Assembly: GCA_021298355.1 (NCBI GenBank)
Contig: JAJTEH010000010.1
Coordinates: forward strand, 23,488-87,487
DNA length: 64,000 bases
From: Flammeovirgaceae bacterium
GTDB taxonomy: Bacteria; Bacteroidota; Bacteroidia; Cytophagales; Cyclobacteriaceae
Direction: 5' to 3'
Position numbers and translations under genes: made by a program. Under the pieces are notes generated by a model. The model was not told where the DNA came from. It ran no database searches and worked only from the letters and a program-made list of their open reading frames with translations. Positions 1-8,340 of this stretch are shown piece after piece. Position 1 is the stretch's first letter; each line of letters opens with the position of its first letter.

Positions 1-1768
1 CTTGTATATACCCTCCAAATTCGTTGATTTTAATTCTTTGGAAGTTTACTTCTGCCCTTGATGGAGCATCAGGATCTTCGTTTAAAATAGTGCCATCAGT
101 AAATAAGTCGTACTGGCGAACATTTCCACCTACCATCAACTCCATGAAGTTGATTTGATTTTTGAAGTTGTAGTTAAATTCACCGTGCCAAATTCTAGAA
201 TCATCTCTAAAAGTCGCCCCCGGAGGATTGCCTTGGAATAAAGCAGTACGAACAGAATCTGTTAATTGACGAAACGCTAGTGTTCCAGGTTGCGGTCTTG
301 CAAACCGAGGTTGCCCACCTGGTCTGTTATGGAAACCTACATCCGCCCATTGTCTAGCTTGAGCATCATTTCCTGGATCAACACCTGGCACTGTTCCTAA
401 ATAGGCCGCAATATAATTCGGAGCCCACTGCGCTGCGGTAGGGCTCAAGGCTTCGTTCATAAATGAGCCCAGAGCTAAAAGATTATAAGAATCTCCTGCG
501 TCTGTTTGTGTAACATAACCCCTTACGAAGAAGTTATCAGCACGTAATTCTAACTTTTGAAACACTTGAGTAAATCCTCTGAGCGCATACTTGGCATCAC
601 CTTGGTAAATAGCATCACCAGATCCGTAACGGTAGTTGTATAAGGCCTCAATTTTATCGTTGATTCTGTAGTGTAATGCAACATCGCCTTTAATACTTCT
701 AGCAGAATAATCATCTATAATATCTTCCTCTCTAAAACCTGTTCTTCTAATATCCAAAGCAAAACCGGGGGGGCTAATTCTTGCTTCATCACCATAAGTG
801 TTAACGCCATCGAAGTTTGCTTCAGTTGTTGAAAGATCAAACTCTGAATTAGCTCTTAAACGGTCTTGCTTGTAATCGTTGGCGGCCCAGTCTTCAGCGT
901 CCATAAACGAGAAGTTTACCTTAAATGCAAATTTATTATTGAATGCTTTTGCGTAACGAACTCCGAAGTTATTGTAAGGGAATGCCTGTCCTTGTGCATC
1001 AGAAGTTGTTATACCGGTTTTTAATTGAGCGCTTAATCCTTGGTAATCGAATGGACTTTTTGAGGTCATGATCAAAATACCGTTGAACGCGTTTGGCCCG
1101 TAAAGGGCAGACGCTGCACCTGGAATTAGTTCTAAACCCTCGGCATCTAACTCGCCAATACCTACAATGTTACCGGTAGGGAAGTTAAGAATTGGGGCAG
1201 AACCATCTATTCCGTCTATCCACTGTACGAATCGTTCGTTAGCGATGGTAGCAAAACCTCTTGTATTTACAGCAGGGAAATTTAAGCTACTGCTTGTAAC
1301 CTGAACGCCTTTTACATTAGCCAAAGCATCAAAATATTCCGGTGCACTAGTTTGCTGTATGGCAATTAAGTCTACCTTTTCAACTGTTACAGGAGATTTT
1401 AAAATGCTTTCTTCCACACGAGAAGCAGAAATTACAATTTCTTGGCCTAAGAGTGTTTGTTCTTCCATCACAATTTCAAGACCTGTTGTATTAGCGTTGC
1501 TAATCGTTAGTTCCTGAGATTTAAAACCTATGAAAGAAAAAGAAAGGGTTAGTGGTGGGTTATCGTTCACTTTTATAGTAAACTCTCCATTTGCATTTGA
1601 GATTGTTCCCAATACGCGTCCTTTTACCACGATATTTACACCTGCCAGCTTTTCACCGGTTGTGCCATCTTTTACTGTACCCGAAATGGTAGTTTGGGCC
1701 CAGCTTGCCGTTGCTGCCAATAGTATAAGGGCTATGGGCAATAGCAAACGTTTGTAGAATTTTGTCAT
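1..1768 (-). CDS. TonB-dependent outer-membrane receptor, SusC-like (C-terminus cut by window edge)
   Basis: Only the N-terminal 589 codons lie in the window; the frame is open to position 1. The start at 1768 gives a clear signal peptide ending near residue 23 (ASWA-Q). A carboxypeptidase-regulatory-like beta-sandwich follows (about residues 25-110, 'GTVKDGTTGEKLAGVNIVV'), then a TonB plug domain (about 120-240, with 'GVQVTSSSLNFPAVNTRGF' and 'PGAASALYGPNAFNGIL') and the first barrel strands. This order is the usual one for Bacteroidota receptors that take up substrates across the outer membrane using TonB/ExbBD energy. The substrate cannot be told from the sequence. No SusD partner is visible, but the downstream side lies outside the window. 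Family assignment is firm. Confidence 0.93.
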   Translation of the reverse strand, partial: MTKFYKRLLLPIALILLAATASWAQTTISGTVKDGTTGEKLAGVNIVVKGRVLGTISNANGEFTIKVNDNPPLTLSFSFIGFKSQELTISNANTTGLEIVMEEQTLLGQEIVISASRVEESILKSPVTVEKVDLIAIQQTSAPEYFDALANVKGVQVTSSSLNFPAVNTRGFATIANERFVQWIDGIDGSAPILNFPTGNIVGIGELDAEGLELIPGAASALYGPNAFNGILIMTSKSPFDYQGLSAQLKTGITTSDAQGQAFPYNNFGVRYAKAFNNKFAFKVNFSFMDAEDWAANDYKQDRLRANSEFDLSTTEANFDGVNTYGDEARISPPGFALDIRRTGFREEDIIDDYSARSIKGDVALHYRINDKIEALYNYRYGSGDAIYQGDAKYALRGFTQVFQKLELRADNFFVRGYVTQTDAGDSYNLLALGSFMNEALSPTAAQWAPNYIAAYLGTVPGVDPGNDAQARQWADVGFHNRPGGQPRFARPQPGTLAFRQLTDSVRTALFQGNPPGATFRDDSRIWHGEFNYNFKNQINFMELMVGGNVRQYDLFTDGTILNEDPDAPSRAEVNFQRIKINEFGGYIQ

Positions 1769-1801
1769 ACAGTTTTGTTTGGTTATAACATGTTGTAACA
1801 A

Positions 1802-1833
1802 CAAAAAACCCAATAGGTTTAATAAAATTGGGC
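1802..1833 (-). terminator. Rho-independent terminator after gldC
   Basis: On the minus strand GCCCAAT and ATTGGG form a stem around a 12-nt loop, followed by six T. It lies between the end of gldC (1906) and the start of the TonB receptor (1768), so the receptor probably has its own promoter. Confidence 0.6.
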
Positions 1834-1905
1834 TTTTGCCATGCGGCAAAGTACAAAATTTTGTGAACAAAAAAAGAAATCGGTTGCGGAAATTAAAGTA
1901 ATGCT

Positions 1906-2247
1906 TTAAGCCCCTTTTTTAACTTCAGTTTGAAGGTGTTTTACTAGTTTTTCGCAAAGTGCGTTCATTTCAGAACTCATAAACTCATCTCCGGTAGAGG
2001 TTAGGGCACTTTGGGCTAAGCCGCCTATGCAGTCTATATAAAAACGTTTCATTTCTGTTACAGGCATGTCTTTGGCCCAAAGGTCTATTCGAAGTGTATT
2101 TTTTTGCTGATGATCCCATAAGGCAACACTTATGGCTTTAGTTTCGGATGGTCCTTCCTCAGGTTTATCTGTAGCATCCCAGGTTATCTTGGTTGGTATG
2201 TTCTGGTTATCCAGATCTACAGAAAAATGTATTTCGGTTTTTCGCAT
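1906..2247 (-). CDS. gldC: Gliding motility protein GldC
   Basis: A 113-residue protein with the typical GldC length and pattern: N-terminal 'KTEIHFSVDLDNQNIPTKI', then 'WDHQQKNTLRIDLWAKDMP' and a C-terminal helix with 'FMSSEMNALCEKLV'. There is no signal peptide, in line with a cytoplasmic protein. In Flavobacterium johnsoniae GldC supports gliding and acts with GldB, but its biochemical role is unknown, and it is kept in many Bacteroidota that do not visibly glide. No other gld gene is adjacent here. A terminator follows at 1802-1833, so it looks monocistronic. Confidence 0.85.
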   Translation of the reverse strand: MRKTEIHFSVDLDNQNIPTKITWDATDKPEEGPSETKAISVALWDHQQKNTLRIDLWAKDMPVTEMKRFYIDCIGGLAQSALTSTGDEFMSSEMNALCEKLVKHLQTEVKKGA

Positions 2248-2335
2248 GTCGTTATTAATTGAAACGGCAAAGGTATAGGCAGAAAATGCTTAAAGCGAAT
2301 TTGTAGATATTTAAATACATCTTTTTAATCAGCCG

Positions 2336-2367
2336 TTGTACATAAAATTGAATATTTAGTACTTTTG
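2336..2367 (+). promoter_or_regulatory. Bacteroidota sigma-70 type promoter of the 6S-like RNA
   Basis: A -33 element TTG at 2336-2338 and a perfect -7 element TACTTTTG (TANNTTTG) at 2360-2367 are separated by 21 nt. This places transcription start near 2373, just before the closing stem of the RNA. Confidence 0.65.
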
Positions 2368-2372
2368 AAAAC

Positions 2373-2584
2373 TATCCACCTGGATTTGGGACACGTTTGC
2401 TGAACCTAACAATTAATACAATACCGAGCCAAGCTACCAGACAAAATCAGGCCTCATGCTGACGTTAAACCGTTAGCACCTCGCCCAAAAAGCAGGTTAA
2501 CAGAAGAAGGTTGCGGCTGAGGGCAGCTCAAAACTTGTCGTTTTGGGGTTCAGAAACACCTCACCAAATTCGGTGGATTTTTTT
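2373..2584 (+). ncRNA. ssrS: Structured small RNA, probable 6S RNA
   Basis: No protein fits this 210-nt stretch, but it folds into a rod. A closing stem pairs 2375-2388 with 2565-2577 (TCCACC/GGTGGA, then GATTTG/CAAATTC). A second stem pairs 2400-2406 with 2547-2553 (CTGAACC/GGTTCAG). Next come an unpaired A/T-rich 5' strand (2407-2423) facing a small hairpin (about 2527-2547, CAAAAC/GTTTTG), a longer apical stem (AGCC/GGCT, ACC/GGT), and a side hairpin TGCTGACG/CGTTAGCA at 2458-2480. A stem, a central bubble with a hairpin on its 3' strand and an apical stem is the hallmark of 6S RNA, which mimics open promoter DNA to bind RNA polymerase. Its own promoter lies upstream and a 7-T run ends it at 2584. 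The assignment rests on folding by eye only; a cis-acting leader of the sirtuin gene is the main alternative. Confidence 0.55.
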
Positions 2585-3295
2585 ATGCTTAAAAAATTAG
2601 TTGTTTTAACTGGCTCTGGAATTAGTGCCGAAAGTGGTATTCCCACTTTCAGGGCAGAAGATGGACTTTGGGCCGGATATAAAATAGAGGAAGTGGCCAC
2701 CCCGGAAGCCTGGGCACGCGATCCGGCAAACGTGCTTGATTTTTATAACAAAAGAAGACAAAATGCAGCAGAAGCAGAACCCAACAAAGCTCATTATCTT
2801 CTAAGCAAACTTGAAGCATATTTTGATGTTAAAATAATTACACAAAATGTAGACGACCTTCATGAACGGGCCGGTTCTACACACGTAGTGCATCTGCATG
2901 GAAGTTTACATGAGTCGAGAAGCACAAAAACAGGACAAGTTTTCCCGGTAAAAAATAACATGCTAAACATGGGAGATTATTGCCCACAAGGCGCCCAACT
3001 ACGCCCCAACATAGTATGGTTTGGTGAAGCAGTGCCTTTAATAGAAGAAGCAGCCGATCTGGTTTCTACTGCGGATTTATTTTTAATTGTGGGCACTTCT
3101 TTACAAGTTTATCCGGCTGCAGGGTTGTTTCGGTATTGCCGTTTCGATGCTTTAAAATTTCTGATTGATCCGGTAATTCCTGCAGAAGTACTAACCAGAA
3201 AAGAGTTTACCATCTGGCAAGAAAAAGCCACAAGCGGAGTGGAAAAATTTTGTTTGCATGTTGCCCAACTCACCGGCAAAACAATAACCTTATAA
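2585..3295 (+). CDS. cobB: Sir2-family NAD-dependent protein deacylase (CobB-like)
   Basis: A 236-residue sirtuin that removes acyl groups from lysines using NAD. Visible motifs are the NAD loop 'GSGISAESGIPTFR' (residues 10-23), 'TQNVDDLHERAG', the catalytic-His motif 'HLHG', 'PNIVWFGE' and 'GTSLQVYPAAG'. A Tyr and Arg in 'FYNKRR' match the class III pair that binds succinyl or malonyl groups in E. coli CobB and SIRT5. The usual four zinc cysteines are missing: only one Cys is present in that region. The frame can be extended to 2543, but that would put codons inside the upstream RNA; family alignment favours Met at 2585, directly after a 7-T run. It is followed after 6 nt by coaX, so the two are probably co-transcribed. 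Confidence 0.9.
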   Translation: MLKKLVVLTGSGISAESGIPTFRAEDGLWAGYKIEEVATPEAWARDPANVLDFYNKRRQNAAEAEPNKAHYLLSKLEAYFDVKIITQNVDDLHERAGSTHVVHLHGSLHESRSTKTGQVFPVKNNMLNMGDYCPQGAQLRPNIVWFGEAVPLIEEAADLVSTADLFLIVGTSLQVYPAAGLFRYCRFDALKFLIDPVIPAEVLTRKEFTIWQEKATSGVEKFCLHVAQLTGKTITL

Positions 3296-3301
3296 TGTTT
3301 T

Positions 3302-4078
3302 ATGAAAAGTTTGGTATTCGATATTGGAAATACAGACATAACAATTGGAGTTGGCTATGGAGCCGAATGGCAACACGTTTTCCGTTTACCATCCGACTTA
3401 TCAAAAAAATCCGTTTATTATTTCGATTCTCTACGCACTTTATTTTTAGAACATCATTTGGCTTTTGATAAATTAGAGTTAGTTGTAATAAGTAGTGTTG
3501 TACCCGACCTTACCGGCCAAATACAAGAGGCAATTCACAACCTTACAGAACAAAAAGCAATAGTACTACAAGCCGAAACATTTTCGAAACTTCCTATCAC
3601 TGTTTTAAATCCTGAGCAAATAGGTTCCGACTTGGTTTGTAACGCACTAGCAGCATTCACTCATTACAAAACCGCTTGCCTTGTTGTAGATTTTGGCACG
3701 GCATTAACCTTTACAACAATTACCGATGATGGACAGATCGCAGGGGTAGCCATATTACCAGGTTTAAAAACTTCTATAAAAGCATTAACACAAAACACAG
3801 CCCGACTTTTCGAAGTACCGCTTAAAGTTCCGGCCTCAGTGCTTGGAAAAGATACTACACACGCTATACAAGCAGGAGTGCTAATCGGTTATGAAGGATT
3901 AGTACTGCATATGATAAACCGTATTAAAACTGAATTAAACAAACCCGACTTGCCAGTTATGGCAACAGGTGGTTTATCTTCTATTTTACCAATTGTAAAG
4001 GATACCTTTACTGATGTAAACCCCATGCTAACGTTAGATGGTTTACGGCTGGCTGGTGAAATTTTAAAGTCCTCATGA
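3302..4078 (+). CDS. coaX: Type III pantothenate kinase CoaX
   Basis: A 258-residue protein that phosphorylates pantothenate in the first committed step of coenzyme A synthesis. It has the ASKHA-fold signature: 'VFDIGNTDITIGV' near the N-terminus (phosphate 1 motif), 'DLVCNALAA' and 'VVDFGTALTFTTI' (the phosphate 2 and pantothenate region), then 'GVAILPGLKTS' and 'MATGGLSSIL'. Length is standard. It begins 6 nt after the sirtuin stop codon, which links CoA supply with removal of CoA-derived acyl marks. Its stop codon abuts the stop codon of the convergent thioredoxin gene with no gap. Confidence 0.93.
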   Translation: MKSLVFDIGNTDITIGVGYGAEWQHVFRLPSDLSKKSVYYFDSLRTLFLEHHLAFDKLELVVISSVVPDLTGQIQEAIHNLTEQKAIVLQAETFSKLPITVLNPEQIGSDLVCNALAAFTHYKTACLVVDFGTALTFTTITDDGQIAGVAILPGLKTSIKALTQNTARLFEVPLKVPASVLGKDTTHAIQAGVLIGYEGLVLHMINRIKTELNKPDLPVMATGGLSSILPIVKDTFTDVNPMLTLDGLRLAGEILKSS

Positions 4079-4609
4079 TTACTTAACAAGTGCATCTATC
4101 TTTTTTCTGAACGATGCTTTGTTAAAATTTTCAACGCCTGTTTTATGCCAAACTATTTGCCCCTTTTTATCAATTAAAAAAGAAGATGGTATAGCTCTTA
4201 CCTGCAATACTTTAGGAAAATTCTGATCGGGATAGTAAACAGGAAATGTAAAGTTGTTTTGCAATAAATAGTTATTCACTTTCTGATTGTCGCTTTGTTT
4301 ATCTAAAGAAATAGCTACAATTTCGAAATCGGGATGAAGATAAGATTGCTGAAGTTTTTGCAAGGAAGGCAGCTCAGCTCTGCATGGCCCACACCAGGTT
4401 GCCCATAGATTAACAAGAACTACTTTGCCTCGGTATTGATGAAAGGGTACACTTTTTTGATTCATATCTATTAGCGAGAAGGTATAAGAAACGGAGTCAG
4501 CAATAACTGAATTTACTCTGTATTGATTGCTAGCTGTAGTAACTAAAACAAACAAAGGAATAACAAAAATGAGCAGGTAAAGCGGCACTCTCAATTCTGG
4601 TAGTTTCAT
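4079..4609 (-). CDS. TlpA/ResA-type membrane-anchored thioredoxin
   Basis: A 176-residue protein with an N-terminal membrane anchor (LYLLIFVIPLFVLV, about residues 9-22) and a periplasmic thioredoxin fold. The active site is 'ATWCGPC' within 'VNLWATWCGPCRAELPSL', and the cis-proline region reads 'VRAIPSSFLID'. Such proteins reduce disulfides in periplasmic partners such as apocytochrome c. The start chosen is Met at 4609; an upstream in-frame Met at 4642 would add a Cys- and His-containing stretch that does not fit a signal anchor. It is monocistronic and convergent with coaX, with abutting stop codons. Confidence 0.88.
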   Translation of the reverse strand: MKLPELRVPLYLLIFVIPLFVLVTTASNQYRVNSVIADSVSYTFSLIDMNQKSVPFHQYRGKVVLVNLWATWCGPCRAELPSLQKLQQSYLHPDFEIVAISLDKQSDNQKVNNYLLQNNFTFPVYYPDQNFPKVLQVRAIPSSFLIDKKGQIVWHKTGVENFNKASFRKKIDALVK

Positions 4610-4676
4610 TTTGGCACAAAAGATGTGTAGTAAATTAAACAAATCTGATTAATTTCGTAAGTTAAATAGTCTGTAG

Positions 4677-6458
4677 ATGTTTAAAAATCTTCTTTTTTGC
4701 TTATTCGTTTTCGTGAGCTTTTTTGCAAATGCACAAAAAGTAAAATATAAGGACATTTATACCTGGTTGGCCAACAAACAGTATGACGAAGCAGAGCCAT
4801 TCTTAAGAAAATATGTTAAAGAAAATGACGATAATCCAAATGCATTTTTGTTTATGGGTTTGGTTTATGAACATAAATCCGGAAAGGCAGACGTACTAAA
4901 AGAATCTAAAATACTTTTATCACATATTGATTCATCCATTCTTTTTTTTGATAAAGCATTTAAAACGGTTACTGAAAAAGAACTTAGAAAAAATGATGAA
5001 TATTATGAAACGTTTAAACGCAGAGATTTAAGAACGGGTGAGTTTGGTGTTAAACTCAGTGATATTCAGTTTTTTCTCGAAAAGAAACAACAAGAGTTAA
5101 AAGAAAAAGCAGATAAAGTAAAACTCACAACAACTTATTTTTATTTAGCCGATTCCCTATATCGGGGTACACAAGCCTTATATAAAAATCTGGTTGATAA
5201 GCATAAAACAAACAAAAGTCTTATCCTGCAGTCTGATGAACAAACATTAAAACAACTTTCAGCTATAAGTTTAAAATTCGATTCTTGCACAAAAGCGTTC
5301 GGTATTTATAAAACAAATGGAGTAGCTTTATCAAAAGGTAAGTACGATCAGAAAATTACGCTAAAAACTATCCAGGAAATAGAAATTGATGGACGTGAGG
5401 CATCAGATTTTTTCTCTAATTCACTAACACTGTGGGACTATAAAGTTTTTGCAGACGAGCAAGTGAAGATTATCAAAAATGGTTGGTTTCCTGTGCGCGA
5501 CCAATGGGTAGCTTTAGACATTGAAATAAATAAAGTAAGAGCAAAACTCGAGAAAGACTCTGTTTCGATATCTGCTGATTTAAAAAAGATTCAGGAAAGA
5601 TTTCCTATCGAGGCAAGTAAAAAAGTAGATGACAACTCTTTACCGCTTTTTGTGTTAACGGCAAAAGCCATAGAACTGCAATACAAATCTAACTTAATAG
5701 AAAATAAACCCTTACGCGACTCGGCAGACGTATATCAAAAGTTAAAAGCAGCACAAATTGAGTTCAAAGCCATTACTAAACTCGATAGTTTAGTTTCTTC
5801 CTATAATTTGGATGAAGTAGACAGGCGCTCTCTGGATTACAAACATTTTATAGAAAATACATTTAATAAGCCCACGATACTCAAAACATTTTTACGTGGT
5901 CTTCAAGAGTATGCACAAAGACAAAAAGAATTAAAAAAGTTTGAATTATCATTTAGAGAGAAAGCAACTAAATGGATACTATCTGACACAGATTCGGTTG
6001 CTTTATTTTTAAATCCGGGAGAGCAGTATGCCTTTCAACCATTGTTGGTTTTGAATGATAAATTCACAACGGGCCTTCATTATAAAGATACCACAGATGT
6101 AAGTGGTTATTTGTTTAACATACCACCCAGCAGAAAGCCCGACTTGAAAGTTACTTTTAATCTCAATAAAAAATACTTTAGCAAGTACAGGCAGCCATTC
6201 ACTAAAGGTTTGTTTGCAACAGATGCTGCAGCTCAGGTTTTCTTTGTTGTTATTTATTCAGAAAGCAAAACTGCCAAAGAAGGCAAACACCCTGTAACGG
6301 TGGCTAAAATTTATCGAAGCGATGGGCTTGCATGGCAAAACGAATATTTAATAGATGGAGTACCTACTTCTGCAAATTTTATTTCTGGAGAATTATCGCT
6401 CAGCACGAATAATGCATTAGTGTATACCATCGATAAAAATGGAAAACTTAAGCAATAA
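4677..6458 (+). CDS. Exported protein of unknown function, helical N-terminal half
   Basis: 593 residues with a clear signal peptide (residues 1-19, ending FFANA-Q). The first 450 residues are Lys/Glu-rich and look all-helical. The region 'WLANKQYDEAEPFLRKYVKE' and 'AFLFMGLVYEH' (about 30-65) resembles one TPR-like pair, but no repeating array follows. The last 130 residues are more beta-like ('KVTFNLNKKYF', 'AQVFFVVIYSES'). I do not recognise a named family. Location is periplasm or cell surface. It starts divergently 67 bp from the thioredoxin start and ends in a strong bidirectional terminator. Confidence 0.75.
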   Translation: MFKNLLFCLFVFVSFFANAQKVKYKDIYTWLANKQYDEAEPFLRKYVKENDDNPNAFLFMGLVYEHKSGKADVLKESKILLSHIDSSILFFDKAFKTVTEKELRKNDEYYETFKRRDLRTGEFGVKLSDIQFFLEKKQQELKEKADKVKLTTTYFYLADSLYRGTQALYKNLVDKHKTNKSLILQSDEQTLKQLSAISLKFDSCTKAFGIYKTNGVALSKGKYDQKITLKTIQEIEIDGREASDFFSNSLTLWDYKVFADEQVKIIKNGWFPVRDQWVALDIEINKVRAKLEKDSVSISADLKKIQERFPIEASKKVDDNSLPLFVLTAKAIELQYKSNLIENKPLRDSADVYQKLKAAQIEFKAITKLDSLVSSYNLDEVDRRSLDYKHFIENTFNKPTILKTFLRGLQEYAQRQKELKKFELSFREKATKWILSDTDSVALFLNPGEQYAFQPLLVLNDKFTTGLHYKDTTDVSGYLFNIPPSRKPDLKVTFNLNKKYFSKYRQPFTKGLFATDAAAQVFFVVIYSESKTAKEGKHPVTVAKIYRSDGLAWQNEYLIDGVPTSANFISGELSLSTNNALVYTIDKNGKLKQ

Positions 6459-6459
6459 A

Positions 6460-6487
6460 AAAACCGGGTTATTGCCCGGTTAGTTTT
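6460..6487. terminator. Bidirectional terminator between convergent genes
   Basis: AACCGGG and CCCGGTT enclose a 6-nt loop, with A-rich sequence on the left and T-rich on the right, so it can stop transcription from both sides. It overlaps the last codons of the minus-strand gene ending at 6469. Confidence 0.8.
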
Positions 6488-6918
6488 TTCCAATCCTGAA
6501 ACCTTAAATCAATTCGGTTTTTAATTTTCTCGTAATTTTCCCACGTGTCTGTTACGTGGTATATAGATGGTAATCCTTTTACTAAGATTTCGTCATAATC
6601 GTTTCGGTATAAACCACTTCCGTAATAATAATAAGTAAACATGTTGCCATGTTTGTTGAAGAGTTCAAAACCAAGGTAACCATCCCAAATTTCGCTTAAT
6701 ATAGTACAGGAAATTTCTCTTCGTTTAAATCTGAATATCTGTACGGTCGCTTCTTCTTCAAAATAATCAGAGTACAATTCATGCTCTATGATCCAACCTA
6801 AATACATGCCTATATGAACATAAGCTTGTTCTATAGGCAACGAATCGGGGAAATTACCGAGGAAGTGTGTCTTGGCGTTATCGTAAATAGTTTTTTGTAT
6901 TTCAGCTTTCTTTTCCAT
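6469..6918 (-). CDS. Small cytoplasmic protein of unknown function (resembles DUF7832)
   Basis: A 149-residue protein starting at Met 6918 ('MEKKAEIQKTIYDNAK'); the longer frame to 6942 adds eight unsupported residues. The pattern 'HFLGNFPDSLPIEQAYVHIGMYLGWIIEH' resembles a widespread small family of unknown role (DUF7832-like, from memory and not checked) sometimes placed near immunity-type genes. It has no signal peptide and is rich in Tyr and acidic residues. Its neighbours are convergent with, or separated from, it and give no functional hint. Confidence 0.7.
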   Translation of the reverse strand: MEKKAEIQKTIYDNAKTHFLGNFPDSLPIEQAYVHIGMYLGWIIEHELYSDYFEEEATVQIFRFKRREISCTILSEIWDGYLGFELFNKHGNMFTYYYYGSGLYRNDYDEILVKGLPSIYHVTDTWENYEKIKNRIDLRFQDWKKLTGQ

Positions 6919-6965
6919 AGGCAAGAAGGTAGGTATCCGCACAAGATACTAAATTATGATAATTA

Positions 6966-8204
6966 TCAAGCAACCCGAAAAAAAAGATACGCAATGAAGA
7001 TAGCTGCAACCGCACCAGCTACATCTGCTAATAAACCTCCACTAATGGCATATCTTGTTTTTCGTATGTTAACTGAGCCGAAATAGACTGCTATTACATA
7101 AAATGTTGTTTCTGAACAACCTCTGAAAATACTGGCGAGATTTCCTGCAAACGAGTCGGGCCCTAAAGTTTTCGCTATGTCCATCATCATGGCACGAGAT
7201 CCCTGTCCGGTTAATGGTTTTAGAAAGGCAACTGGTAGTGCATCAACAAATGCCGTGTTGATATTTAACAACGTACCAAAAAAATAAACGAAGCCTTGCA
7301 TAATGTAATCTATAGCACCGCTTGTTCTAAACACAGCTATACCTACCAGCATGGCAACCAGATACGGAATTATTTTAATGGCCGTGTCGAAGCCTTCTTT
7401 TGCACCTTCAACAAATGTTTCGTAAAGCGGGATTTTCTTTTTTAAACCAAGTAAAACAAAACTCATGATGATGCTAAAGATGATTAAGCTCGAAATTATA
7501 CTCGATTGTGTTTTCAGCATTTCTGGCGTAAGAGAAGAAAAGTATAGCATAACACCGCCAATGCTGCCTGTAAGAACAAGCAAGTAGGCTATCATTACTT
7601 TATCCCACTTTAACTTCTGTTTAACAGATAAATAAACCAATCCGGCCATTGTGCTGAAAAATGTGGCGAATAACGTTGGTATAAAAATGCTAGTTGGATT
7701 AACTGAGCCCAAGGTGGCCCTGTCGGCTATAATAGTGATTGGTATAAGTGTAAGTCCGGAGGCATTCAATACCATAAAAGTTATCTGCGCATCAGATGCT
7801 GTATCTTTTACAGGATTTAATTCTTGTAACTCTTTCATGGCCTTTAATCCAAGCGGTGTAGCCGCATTATCCAGGCCAAGCATGTTAGCACTAAAGTTCA
7901 TGATGATGGATCCATTGGCAGGATGATCTGCCGGAACACTCGGGAACAAACGTTTGAAAAACGGCCCAATCAATTTCGAGAGGTAAATTACCAAACCTGC
8001 GCGTTCTCCTATTTTCATCAAACCTAACCACAATGCCATAACACCTGTTAGGTTAAGTGAAATTTCAAATCCGGTTTTCGAAGCTTGAAAAGTTGAATCG
8101 ATTAATGCCGGAAACAAACTGCCATCGCCAAAAAACAATAAGCGCACGAAGGCTATTAAAGCAGCACAAATAAAAAAAGCTGCCCACAAGTAGTTTAAAA
8201 TCAT
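6966..8204 (-). CDS. Nucleoside recognition (Gate) domain membrane protein, SpmA-SpmB fusion
   Basis: 412 residues with about ten hydrophobic segments. The N-terminal half carries 'NFSANMLGLDNAATPLGLKAMKELQELNP', matching Bacillus SpmA. The C-terminal half has 'PYLVAMLVGIAVFRTSGAID' and 'GCSETTFYVIAVYFGSV', matching SpmB. In Firmicutes these are two proteins linked to spore core dehydration; in non-sporulating Bacteroidota the fused form is common and its substrate unknown. The Gate domain suggests transport of a small molecule or nucleoside, but this is inference. It is a single gene, with no co-directional neighbour within 45 bp. Confidence 0.87.
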   Translation of the reverse strand: MILNYLWAAFFICAALIAFVRLLFFGDGSLFPALIDSTFQASKTGFEISLNLTGVMALWLGLMKIGERAGLVIYLSKLIGPFFKRLFPSVPADHPANGSIIMNFSANMLGLDNAATPLGLKAMKELQELNPVKDTASDAQITFMVLNASGLTLIPITIIADRATLGSVNPTSIFIPTLFATFFSTMAGLVYLSVKQKLKWDKVMIAYLLVLTGSIGGVMLYFSSLTPEMLKTQSSIISSLIIFSIIMSFVLLGLKKKIPLYETFVEGAKEGFDTAIKIIPYLVAMLVGIAVFRTSGAIDYIMQGFVYFFGTLLNINTAFVDALPVAFLKPLTGQGSRAMMMDIAKTLGPDSFAGNLASIFRGCSETTFYVIAVYFGSVNIRKTRYAISGGLLADVAGAVAAIFIAYLFFRVA

Positions 8205-8340
8205 ACAGCAAGTTTAACCAAAACCACGTTACCTTTTTGATATATCTAGTATCAATAAAAGTTCAATTATGGTTTAAATAATTTCAATTTTTATATCTAG
8301 AGAGTTAAGTTTGTTGTTTAAAATACCTAAAATCTGTCTT

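Noticed and set aside
2373..2584. tmRNA or tRNA
   Set aside because: A GGTTCAG motif looks like a T-arm, but there is no TTCRA loop, no alanine acceptor and no tag frame.
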